Source: SIO4C1 sp039820425
GTDB taxonomy: Bacteria > Cyanobacteriota > Cyanobacteriia > Phormidesmidales > Phormidesmidaceae
Direction: 5' to 3'
DNA length: 12,265 nucleotides
Assembly: GCA_039820425.1 (NCBI GenBank)
Contig: JBCBQD010000174.1
Location: 1 to 12,265, forward strand
Made by a program: the position numbers and the translations under genes. Of the stretch, positions 7,311 through 12,265 are shown piece by piece. The notes beneath the pieces are model-generated. The model searched no databases and had not been told where the DNA came from. It was given only the letters and a program-made list of their open reading frames with translations. The stretch's first letter is position 1, and each line of letters starts with the position of its first letter.

Positions 7311-8183
7311 CTAACGCACAGAGAACGTCACTCGCAGTGCTCGCGTGAGTGTAATTTCGGGGGGAGAAAACGCCTGCAGCTCAAATAAGTCGTAGCCGTA
7401 ACCCCCGCCATACCCGTCAGGAGCCGCGGCCCCGACCTCACACTGAGGTTGAAAATATCCATACTCATTGCCAGGCTCTGCCACAGAGGGGACTGCTTCT
7501 AGCTCGACTCCCAAGGCTTCAGCAATCACATCTGCTCGTTTGCGGGCATCGCTGACCGCCGATGCATAGGCATCCTGCTCGAGCCGGTCGCATTGCTCGG
7601 TGCTGTATTGGGCACGGCGCTCGACTAAGAAAATGTCAGACTCGTTTGAGATCGCAACATCAATCGACTCAGACAATTTCTCCAAGCTTTCAACGGTGGG
7701 CTTTTGCAGCTGAAATGCAACACTCGCCCCTTTAATATTCGCCACGGGGCCAGCTGCCCAAACGTCATGTTCGAGGTTCAGCTCAAGCTGATCTGAGTCA
7801 ATCCCTGCAGCGGTCAGTGCATCCAGCACAGGTTGCAAATCCGCTTCGGTAATCTCGTCAAGATCGTCCAGAGACATATTGATGCTGCCCAAGATAGAAG
7901 TAATTTCCCCCGCTTCGACCGCTTCTTCGTAGGTTTCCATCAGCTCAGCAAAGAGCTCATCGAGGTCAGAGGTCAAAAAGACCAGCGTGACTTGGGCTTG
8001 ATCGGCTGTGATCGTCGCGTTGCCCTGGCCGTTGACTTCGATCACTTGCGGTAAGGCACTGGCGATTTGTACAGCATTTGACTGGGGGCTATCTTCGATC
8101 GCCCCCGCTGTTGACAGCAAACTATCACCAAGAAACGTGGTCGCTAGCCCCAAACTAAGGAAACAGCAAAATTTAGTAAACAT
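7311..8183 (-). CDS. Secreted SIMPL (DUF541) domain protein
   Basis: A 290-residue protein. Residues 1-28 look like a signal peptide (KFCCFLSLGLATTFLG hydrophobic core, then STAGA|IED), suggesting export to the periplasm or outside. From ~46 it has the SIMPL/DUF541 pattern: IEVNGQGNATITADQAQVTL, a middle WAAGPVANIKGASVAFQL strand, the DAYASAVSDARKRADVIAEALGVEL helix, and a closing TLTRALRVTFSVR strand. Two oddities are visible. An acidic stretch at about 73-117, rich in E/D and L, sits where typical family members have a short loop. A Gly/Tyr segment (GYGGGYGYD) precedes the last strand. SIMPL proteins have no settled biochemical function. No ribosome site is evident before the ATG at 8183. 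It is first on its strand, ahead of the diguanylate cyclase, and divergent from the 8415 gene; the 231-base spacer shows nothing I recognise. Confidence 0.88.
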   Translation of the reverse strand: MFTKFCCFLSLGLATTFLGDSLLSTAGAIEDSPQSNAVQIASALPQVIEVNGQGNATITADQAQVTLVFLTSDLDELFAELMETYEEAVEAGEITSILGSINMSLDDLDEITEADLQPVLDALTAAGIDSDQLELNLEHDVWAAGPVANIKGASVAFQLQKPTVESLEKLSESIDVAISNESDIFLVERRAQYSTEQCDRLEQDAYASAVSDARKRADVIAEALGVELEAVPSVAEPGNEYGYFQPQCEVGAAAPDGYGGGYGYDLFELQAFSPPEITLTRALRVTFSVR

Positions 8184-8414
8184 AATGGTAGGGAAAGGTC
8201 AGGTATCAGGGAGGTCTAGCCGCCTGTCATCGCTTTAATGGGATCCTGTTAACGCGGAACAACGCACAGATCGACAGCGAAGCTCTAAGCGGCCATCGGG
8301 TCGTGTAGATGCTGATAGAGATGACTTCAGCTAGCTAAACCTCGATTCCAGACACAATCACCCCAGCCCAACCGTGGCAAAATAGAGGTCTCATCTAGTT
8401 TCTCAACACATGTA

Positions 8415-8900
8415 ATGCCTCGATTTGCCCACGACCTGGCTCAGCAGCAAGCCCAGATTTTAATGCAGCCTGCCCTGATTCGCGTGATCGACAACATTCG
8501 GAAACAGTTAGACACCTCGCAATGGCAGGGTAACTACGAAGACCAGATGATCTGGCCAGAGGACACCACCGAAAATCAGCGGCAAATGTACATACAGTTG
8601 CAGCAACAAATGGAAGATGCAGACCCAGACAGTTATGACCGGCTCCAGTCTCAGCTAAACCAGTTACCTCAACCTCAGCATGTTTACACCCTCTGTCTCA
8701 GCAAGGGTGAGCACGAGCAAAGAATCGATCTGTGGCAGCTTTGCTACCAGGTTTGCTGCACAAACTACGACGCCACCCAGGTAGAAACCCCTTTAGAAAT
8801 CGACACGGCCCTGTTTGACGAAGAGATCAACGATATCGATTGGGTCAAGCTTGATGTTAAGGCAAAACAGCTGGTTAAGAAGGCGTTCGAGCAGTTTTAG
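8415..8900 (+). CDS. Conserved cyanobacterial protein of unknown function
   Basis: A 161-residue soluble, acidic protein with no signal peptide or membrane helix. The opening MPRFAHDLAQQQAQILMQPALIRVIDN and the later WQLCYQVCCTNYD and IDWVKLDVKAKQLV segments resemble, from memory, a family of short hypothetical proteins widespread in cyanobacteria. No function is known to me. Cysteines lie at 94, 110, 114 and 115; the CYQVCC cluster could bind metal or form disulfides, but nothing here proves it. Residues ~45-88 are rich in Q, D and M and may be a loop or insertion. The ATG at 8415 overlaps an immediately preceding ATGTAA start-stop pair (8410-8415), a small oddity. It stands alone, followed by a hairpin, and converges on the channel gene. 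Confidence 0.85.
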   Translation: MPRFAHDLAQQQAQILMQPALIRVIDNIRKQLDTSQWQGNYEDQMIWPEDTTENQRQMYIQLQQQMEDADPDSYDRLQSQLNQLPQPQHVYTLCLSKGEHEQRIDLWQLCYQVCCTNYDATQVETPLEIDTALFDEEINDIDWVKLDVKAKQLVKKAFEQF

Positions 8901-8911
8901 CAACATGGCTT

Positions 8912-8930
8912 CCGGGGTTTAAATCCCCGG
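8912..8930 (+). terminator. GC-rich hairpin after the 8415 gene (possible terminator or REP element)
   Basis: CCGGGG (8912-8917) and CCCCGG (8925-8930) form a perfect 6-bp stem around a TTTAAAT loop, eleven bases after the stop codon. No T-run follows, so it is not a textbook intrinsic terminator. The reverse strand reads GAAGCCGGGGATTTAAACC, and a partial copy (GAAGCCAGGGAT) occurs near 8971-8982. It may therefore be a dispersed palindromic repeat that also ends the two convergent transcripts. Confidence 0.45.
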
Positions 8931-9002
8931 CTTCTCGGCAAAACTCAAAATCTAGGTTGAGCCCGCAAAAGAAGCCAGGGATCTGACGGTCAGCCAAACC
9001 TT

Positions 9003-9779
9003 TCAACTGCTTTCATTTTTAATTGACTGCCCAGGCAACGCAGCCCCACATCGTTTACAAAACAATGCGTCAGCTTCATGACTGCTGAGCCCGCAGCTGA
9101 GACAGGTGAGTTTTGTCTTGGCGTTGATGCGATTGATATTTTGCAACAGACTACCGATTTGACTGGGAATCAGGGCAATCCCCGTCAAGATCATCATCAC
9201 GGTTAGCGTCCGCCCGGCTTCGGAGACGGGGGTGACATCGCCGTAGCCGACGGTGGTCATGGTCACCACGGCAAAATAAACCGCATCTAAAAAAGTGCTA
9301 AACGCATCCGGGTCAGTCGGGTGCTCAACCTGGTAAATCGCCCCCGAATAGATAAAAATGATCGCAAAGAGCGTGAATACAATCCGCGCCACAATAATGC
9401 CGTCTTTACCGAGCCACGGTTCTTCTTCTAAAAAACGGGCGAGTTTCAAAATCCGAAACCAGCGGATCAGACGCAGGTAGCGAATATCAAACCAGCCCAC
9501 CAACAGCGGCAAAATCGCCAGCAAATCCACCAGGGCATACACGCTAAAAAAATAGCGCAGCGGTTTCTCAGCTGACCATAGCCGGACAAAATATTCAACA
9601 CAAAAGATGCCGATGATGCCCCAATCTAAAACTTTTAACCCGGCTTGCACCGTGGGTGGCAGAGGATAGGTTTGGACCACAAAGATGGCCGCTGAGGCGA
9701 GGATGAGGAGCGCGATCGCAACATTCACCCCCAGCCCAATCCCCGTCTCCGCATCCTCCAGCTCTCGCCGGACTCGCAC
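9003..9779 (-). CDS. Voltage-gated-type K+ channel with C-terminal zinc ribbon
   Basis: A 258-residue inner-membrane ion channel of the six-helix superfamily. Helices S1-S3 span about residues 15-110. S4 carries the regular Arg/Lys pattern of a voltage sensor (RLIRWFRILKLAR). The pore loop has the K+ selectivity filter TTVGYGD (175-181), then S6. The C-terminus ends in a zinc ribbon, CLSCG (C226, C229) and CKRCG (C241, C244), rather than the RCK/TrkA-N domain seen in many prokaryotic K+ channels. I chose the GTG at 9779 because GAGGTGA, a 7-base match to the anti-Shine-Dalgarno sequence, lies 8 bases upstream. The longer reading starts at a TTG at 9824 inside a TCCAAAA repeat and is unlikely. 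An in-frame TGA lies just beyond that. Divergent from the riboswitch-cbiX unit. Confidence 0.93.
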   Translation of the reverse strand: MRVRRELEDAETGIGLGVNVAIALLILASAAIFVVQTYPLPPTVQAGLKVLDWGIIGIFCVEYFVRLWSAEKPLRYFFSVYALVDLLAILPLLVGWFDIRYLRLIRWFRILKLARFLEEEPWLGKDGIIVARIVFTLFAIIFIYSGAIYQVEHPTDPDAFSTFLDAVYFAVVTMTTVGYGDVTPVSEAGRTLTVMMILTGIALIPSQIGSLLQNINRINAKTKLTCLSCGLSSHEADALFCKRCGAALPGQSIKNESS

Positions 9780-9810
9780 CCGCCATGTCACCTCGGAACC
9801 TGTTGTTTCA

Positions 9811-9839
9811 ACCCCAAAATCCAAAATCTCGAATCCAAA
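9811..9839. repeat. TCCAAAA-type short repeat at the 5' end of the channel gene
   Basis: CCCCAAAATCCAAAATC followed by a diverged copy, GAATCCAAAATG. It is the same family as the repeats at 9978-10045 and 11136-11265. On the minus strand it reads TTTTGGATTTTGGGG and creates a spurious TTG start in frame with the channel gene. Confidence 0.85.
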
Positions 9840-9917
9840 ATGAGAGGCCTGTCCTCAGCATTCTACGGCCTCTACAGAGTGCGCAGGGAGTGAGCTAAGA
9901 TCACGAAGCACTTGTGA

Positions 9918-10074
9918 ACGGTAGCCTGCCAGGGAAAGTTCGGTGAGAATCCGACACTGTGCCGCAGCTGTGATGCGATTTTAGATTGGTGATTTTGGAT
10001 TTTGGAGGGTGTCTGGCCTAAAATCCAAAATCTAAAATCCAAAATTCCCCAAGTCAGAACGCCTGCTAACTACC
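9918..10074 (+). promoter_or_regulatory. Cobalamin riboswitch upstream of cbiX
   Basis: The core of a class-I cobalamin aptamer is visible in order: CCAGGGAA at 9929-9936, CGGTGAGAATCCG at 9941-9953, CACTGTGCCGC, and the B12 box-like CAGCTGTGA at 9965-9973. The conserved 3' strand AAGTCAGAACGCCTGC follows at 10051-10066. GGTAG (9920-9924) can pair with CTACC (10070-10074) to close P1. Between the B12 box and the 3' strand, where this RNA class normally has a variable stem, lies a long AT-rich hairpin made of TCCAAAA repeats. The gene controlled is cobaltochelatase cbiX, a logical target: adenosylcobalamin binding should lower expression of its own synthesis enzyme. P1 limits are approximate; a covariance-model search would fix them. 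Confidence 0.92.
9978..10045. repeat. Inverted TCCAAAA repeats forming a long hairpin inside the riboswitch
   Basis: GATTTTGGATTTT (9991-10003) is perfectly complementary to AAAATCCAAAATC (10020-10032). Outer pairs extend the stem: GATT 9984-9987 with AATC 10036-10039, and ATTTT 9978-9982 with AAAAT 10041-10045. A 3x3 internal mismatch (9988-9990 against 10033-10035) and one A-C mismatch interrupt it. The loop is about 16 bases. The units match the TCCAAAA repeats found elsewhere in the window. Confidence 0.85.
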
Positions 10075-10086
10075 TTTTCACTCTAC

Positions 10087-10110
10087 TTCCTGCGTCGCAC
10101 AGGAACGGAG
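10087..10110 (+). promoter_or_regulatory. Candidate expression-platform hairpin and ribosome site of cbiX
   Basis: TTCCTG (10087-10092) can pair with CAGGAA (10100-10105) around the 7-base loop CGTCGCA. The ribosome site GGAG (10107-10110) follows directly, 8 bases before the ATG at 10119. CCTGCG (10089-10094) is also complementary to CGCAG(G) near the aptamer L5 region (CGCAG at 9963-9967), as expected for the L5-L13 kissing contact of this riboswitch class. This suggests control of translation initiation rather than of termination; no T-run is present. Confidence 0.4.
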
Positions 10111-10118
10111 TCCATACT

Positions 10119-11126
10119 ATGACTACAATTCAACTATCCGATACGATCCAGAGCTTAGATCATTTACCCCATCTAACCCTGCCGCCACTGCCCATTCAGC
10201 GACCCGTTCTCATGGTGGGCCACGGTAGCCGCGATCAGCAAGGTCGACAGGAGCTACTTGATTTTGCCGCCGCTTACCAGGCTGCCGACCCATCGCGACC
10301 GGTGATACCCTGCTTTCTAGAACTCACCACCCCCAGCATCCAGGACGGCGTTGACCAGTGCGTTAACCAGGGCTACACCGATCTATCAGTTTTACCCATC
10401 CTGCTCTTTGCCGCCCGGCATAATAAATTTGACGTCACCCATGAGCTTGACCGTGCCCGCGCCCGCCATCCCCAGGTCACCTTTCACTACGGTCGCCACT
10501 TTGGCATCACCCCCGAAATGATCGACCTGTGGCGCACCCGCCTGGATGCGCTTGATCAGCCCCAGTACAATCCCCAGCAGATCGCTCGCCAAGACACTGT
10601 CCTGCTGTTTGTCGGCAGAGGGGCCAGCGACCCAGACGCCAACGGCGATGTCTTCAAAATTGCTCGCATCCTTTGGGAGGGCAGCGGCTACCACACCGTG
10701 GAGCTATGCTTCATTGGCATCACCCACCCCCGTCTAACAGAAGGCTTTCGTCGGGCCCGACTTTACCACCCTAAGCGCATCATCGTACTGCCCTACTTCA
10801 TGTTTACCGGCGTCCTGGTTAAAAAAATCATGGCCGTTGCCACTGAACAGCAAGCCCAGTATCCTGACGTTGACGTCAGCTGCCTTCCCGAGATAGGCAT
10901 CCATCCCCAGCTGATTAAAATCTTGAGACAGCGCGAAATCGAAACCCAGCTCAGCCAGGTCAAAATGAACTGCGAAATGTGCAAGTTTCGAATAGCTGCC
11001 CTTGGACAGGGCCACCATCACGACCATCACCACGGCCATCATGACGGCCACAGCCATGACCATCCCGCAGCAGACCCCTACTCCGCCCCAGAGAAGTACC
11101 ACCAGCGAGCCTGGCAGGTACCATGA
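10119..11126 (+). CDS. cbiX: Sirohydrochlorin cobaltochelatase CbiX (long form)
   Basis: A 335-residue enzyme inserting Co2+ into sirohydrochlorin, an early step of anaerobic-type cobalamin synthesis. It has two CbiX-type halves. The first keeps the metal and catalytic residues: H35 in VGHGSRD, E68, and H101 in LFAARHNKFD. The second is degenerate: the equivalent motif reads VGRGASD (R167 for His) and the second His site is FTGVLVKK. A C-terminal MNCEMC (283-288) matches the MxCxxC motif that holds a 4Fe-4S centre in the Bacillus megaterium long-form CbiX. Residues 299-315 are the His-rich tail HHHDHHHGHHDGHSHDH, likely for metal binding or delivery. I chose the ATG at 10119 (GGAG 8 bases upstream) because the in-frame extension to 10002 runs through the riboswitch and repeats. 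Controlled by the upstream cobalamin riboswitch. Confidence 0.95.
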   Translation: MTTIQLSDTIQSLDHLPHLTLPPLPIQRPVLMVGHGSRDQQGRQELLDFAAAYQAADPSRPVIPCFLELTTPSIQDGVDQCVNQGYTDLSVLPILLFAARHNKFDVTHELDRARARHPQVTFHYGRHFGITPEMIDLWRTRLDALDQPQYNPQQIARQDTVLLFVGRGASDPDANGDVFKIARILWEGSGYHTVELCFIGITHPRLTEGFRRARLYHPKRIIVLPYFMFTGVLVKKIMAVATEQQAQYPDVDVSCLPEIGIHPQLIKILRQREIETQLSQVKMNCEMCKFRIAALGQGHHHDHHHGHHDGHSHDHPAADPYSAPEKYHQRAWQVP

Positions 11127-11135
11127 GAGAAGAAA

Positions 11136-11168
11136 TTTAGATTTTGGATTGGGGATTTTAGATTGGGA
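11136..11168. repeat. TCCAAAA-type repeat, reverse orientation, after cbiX
   Basis: Units TTTAGATTTTGGATTGGGG and ATTTTAGATTGGG begin about ten bases after the cbiX stop. They are in the opposite orientation to the copies at 11217-11265, so the two sets could pair across the intervening ~50 bases in the RNA. Confidence 0.8.
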
Positions 11169-11201
11169 ATCGCAGCCCGCACGTCATCCGAAACCCCAAA
11201 T

Positions 11202-11265
11202 ACCCCTTGGGGCTATAAATCCAAAATCCAAAACACCCCTTGAGCCGTAAATCCAAAATCCAAAA
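11202..11265. repeat. Tandem ~32-bp duplication with TCCAAAA units, ending at the sipA start codon
   Basis: Two near-identical units each begin ACCCCTTG and end TAAATCCAAAATCCAAAA: 11202-11233 (32 bases) and 11235-11265 (31 bases), with a few differences in the middle. The final A of the second unit is the A of the sipA ATG. Just upstream, CCCCAA (11194-11199) and TTGGGG (11207-11212) can form a small hairpin overlapping unit one. Confidence 0.88.
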
Positions 11266-11483
11266 TGTCAACTTCCGCCTTTACCATTGGCGATTGCGTT
11301 CGCGTGAGCACTGCGCCCCCCTTTCTCAAAACCGCCGACCCTATGCCCATGCTGCGCCCCCCAGATTTGGTCGCAGTGGGCGAAGAAGGCACTGTCGTTG
11401 AGCAAAAACCAGGCGGTTATTGGAGCGTACGATTTGAGCGCGGTACGTTTTTGATAGACAGCCGCTATCTAGAGAAAAGCTGA
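11265..11483 (+). CDS. sipA: SipA-like small regulatory protein (DUF3148)
   Basis: A 72-residue soluble protein with the conserved core KTADPMPMLRPPDLVAVGEEG (split here as KTADPMPMLRPP at ~22-33 and VGEEGTV at ~38-44) and the ending PGGYWSVRFERGTFLID. This matches, from memory, SipA, a small SH3-like protein of cyanobacteria. SipA binds the histidine kinase NblS/Hik33, which controls responses to high light and nutrient stress. Full length for the family. The start is the ATG at 11265, because the conserved region begins almost at once (FTIGDCVRV). No ribosome site is visible, since the preceding bases are a TCCAAAA repeat that supplies the A of the start codon. It lies 138 bases after cbiX on the same strand, separated by repeats, so its promoter is unclear. 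Confidence 0.85.
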   Translation: MSTSAFTIGDCVRVSTAPPFLKTADPMPMLRPPDLVAVGEEGTVVEQKPGGYWSVRFERGTFLIDSRYLEKS

Positions 11484-11627
11484 TACCAACAGCGCCCCCT
11501 CCCCACCCAGCGCGTGTTCCCACTCATCGCAAACCCCAAAAATTCAGCTGTGACAGCCCCTAGAGGTACCCAAACTTTCACTGTCCCATCCAAAATCTAC
11601 TGAGCCACTTAGAAGGGCTTGCTTGTA

Positions 11628-11636
11628 TGCTAGGAT
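11628..11636 (+). promoter_or_regulatory. Possible extended -10 promoter for tRNA-Lys
   Basis: TGCTAGGAT (11629-11636 with the preceding base) resembles an extended -10 element (TGn plus TAGGAT) about 40 bases before the tRNA. No convincing -35 hexamer lies at the right distance. The rest of the 11484-11673 spacer shows nothing I recognise. Confidence 0.3.
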
Positions 11637-11673
11637 TATTAACCGTGTTAAGCACACACTGGCACACTAGCGA

Positions 11674-11745
11674 GGGTTGCTAGCTCAGCGGTAGAGCACT
11701 CGGCTTTTAACCGATTGGTCCTGGGTTCGAATCCCAGGCGACCCA
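11674..11745 (+). tRNA. trnK: tRNA-Lys (anticodon UUU)
   Basis: A complete cloverleaf of 72 bases plus discriminator: acceptor GGGTTGC pairs with GCGACCC (one T-G pair), D-arm GCTC/GAGC, anticodon loop CTTTTAA giving anticodon UUU, and T-arm CTGGG TTCGAAT CCCAG, ending in discriminator A. It decodes AAA and AAG. The C27/U43 pair at the top of the anticodon stem is mismatched; the same is seen, from memory, in related cyanobacterial and plastid tRNA-Lys. CCA is not encoded, as is usual for cyanobacteria. A run of six T directly after it (11746-11751) may end transcription. Confidence 0.97.
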
Positions 11746-11788
11746 TTTTTTCTTGACAAAGTGATATCCCTCCAGAAGGGTAGGGACC

Positions 11789-11821
11789 TTGACATCATTT
11801 GTTCTGGCATCCTGGTATTCT
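11789..11821 (+). promoter_or_regulatory. Candidate promoter of fba
   Basis: A perfect TTGACA (11789-11794) precedes an extended -10 type element, TGGTATTCT (TATTCT 11816-11821). The spacing is 21 bases, longer than the ideal 17, so only one of the two elements may be used. Two more TTGACA hexamers occur at 11753-11758 and 11881-11886, neither with a good -10 at the right distance. If used, this promoter gives an mRNA leader of about 125 bases. Confidence 0.35.
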
Positions 11822-11952
11822 TAATTAAAGGATCAGATTTTCGAAACAGTTCTTTATAAAGTAGGTATTCTGACTTATTATTGACAGATAAGACACCTAC
11901 CCGGTCTTTAAACTTAGGATTGCCAGAAGGCGAAAGTAATTAGGAGGATTTT

Positions 11953-12265
11953 ATGGCGCTCGTACCAATGCGGCTGATGCTGGATCACGCGGCTGAGAAT
12001 GGCTACGGCATTCCCGCCTACAACGTTAATAACATGGAGCAGATCCTGGCAATCATGCAGGCTGCTGATGAAACTGACAGCCCTGTGATTTTGCAGGCGT
12101 CCCGTGGTGCTCGCAAGTACGCAGGTGAAAATTTCCTTCGCCACCTGGTGTTGGCTGCAATTGAGACCTATCCCCACATCCCCATTGTGATGCACCAGGA
12201 CCACGGCAATAGCCCTGCGACCTGCTACTCTGCCATCCGCAACGGCTTTACTAGCGTAATGATGG
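11953..12265 (+). CDS. fba: Class II fructose-bisphosphate aldolase, N-terminal part
   Basis: The first 104 codons of the zinc-dependent aldolase of glycolysis and the Calvin cycle (fructose 1,6-bisphosphate to and from dihydroxyacetone phosphate and glyceraldehyde 3-phosphate; in the cycle also sedoheptulose bisphosphate). Seen: MALVPMRLMLDHAAENGYG, then IPAYNVNNMEQILAIMQAA, SRGARKYAG, and the MHQDHGN motif with catalytic D83 and zinc ligand H84. The start is firm: a perfect AGGAGG (11942-11947) lies five bases before the ATG, the strongest ribosome site in the window, as suits a highly expressed enzyme. The frame is open to the window end. The gene follows trnK by about 207 bases. A minus-strand frame over the same region is only a shadow. 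Confidence 0.96.
   Translation, partial: MALVPMRLMLDHAAENGYGIPAYNVNNMEQILAIMQAADETDSPVILQASRGARKYAGENFLRHLVLAAIETYPHIPIVMHQDHGNSPATCYSAIRNGFTSVMM

Noticed and set aside
609..8183. A defence or anti-phage signalling system built from the cyclase, kinase and GGDEF proteins
   Set aside because: The cyclases are of ordinary class III and GGDEF types. There is no nucleotide-activated effector or nuclease nearby (RuvC here is the housekeeping enzyme), and the genes are not in one operon.
9780..9824. Longer channel N-terminus from a TTG at 9824
   Set aside because: The TTG is part of a TCCAAAA repeat. The GTG at 9779 has GAGGTGA at ideal spacing and leads straight into the conserved region.
10002..10118. 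In-frame N-terminal extension of CbiX by 39 residues
   Set aside because: It lies inside the riboswitch and repeat hairpin, its peptide is repeat-encoded, and a good GGAG site plus ATG exist at 10119.
11914..12204. 96-residue minus-strand frame
   Set aside because: It is antisense to the start of fba, whose plus frame matches the aldolase family and has a perfect ribosome site.

Overview
The window comes from a cyanobacterium, probably a filamentous Leptolyngbya-like (Synechococcales/Nodosilineales-type) organism. The support is direct: a Mg-chelatase subunit ChlI for chlorophyll synthesis, a SipA-type small protein, a cyanobacterial class II fructose-bisphosphate aldolase, a tRNA-Lys(UUU) without encoded CCA, four copies of the HIP1 octamer GCGATCGC (1085-1092, 6279-6286, 7190-7197, 9712-9719), and several families of short tandem and dispersed repeats. 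The exact taxon is an inference.

Layout. 1-331 (minus) is the start of an unidentified membrane protein. 609-2702 (plus) is one large signalling protein: an N-terminal class III adenylate cyclase domain, a Pro/Ala linker, a Ser/Thr kinase domain and two C-terminal repeats. It converges on a c-type-haem Tll0287-like/HAMP membrane sensor (2953-3882, minus). The 250 bp between them is almost wholly repeats, including two G-quadruplex-type motifs. 4118-5701 (plus) is a tight chlI-ruvC pair. 5716-8183 (minus) holds a 7TM-PAS-GGDEF diguanylate cyclase preceded by a secreted SIMPL-domain protein. 8415-8900 (plus) is a conserved cyanobacterial protein of unknown function. 9003-9779 (minus) is a six-helix voltage-gated-type K+ channel with a C-terminal zinc ribbon. 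About 9918-10074 is a cobalamin riboswitch controlling cbiX (10119-11126, plus), the sirohydrochlorin cobaltochelatase with an MxCxxC motif and a His-rich tail. Then come a repeat cluster, sipA (11265-11483), trnK (11674-11745) and the start of fba (11953 onward, plus, cut by the window end).

The genes do not form one large operon. The window mixes housekeeping (chlI, ruvC, fba, tRNA) with signalling: cAMP, protein phosphorylation, haem sensing, c-di-GMP and K+ flux. The most notable features are the cyclase-kinase fusion facing a haem sensor that lacks an output domain, and a B12 riboswitch whose variable arm appears to be built from the genome's own TCCAAAA-type repeat. Repeats also touch gene ends elsewhere: the kinase stop codon and the sipA start codon both lie inside repeat units. 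I found no CRISPR array, transposase, phage gene or recognisable defence cluster.
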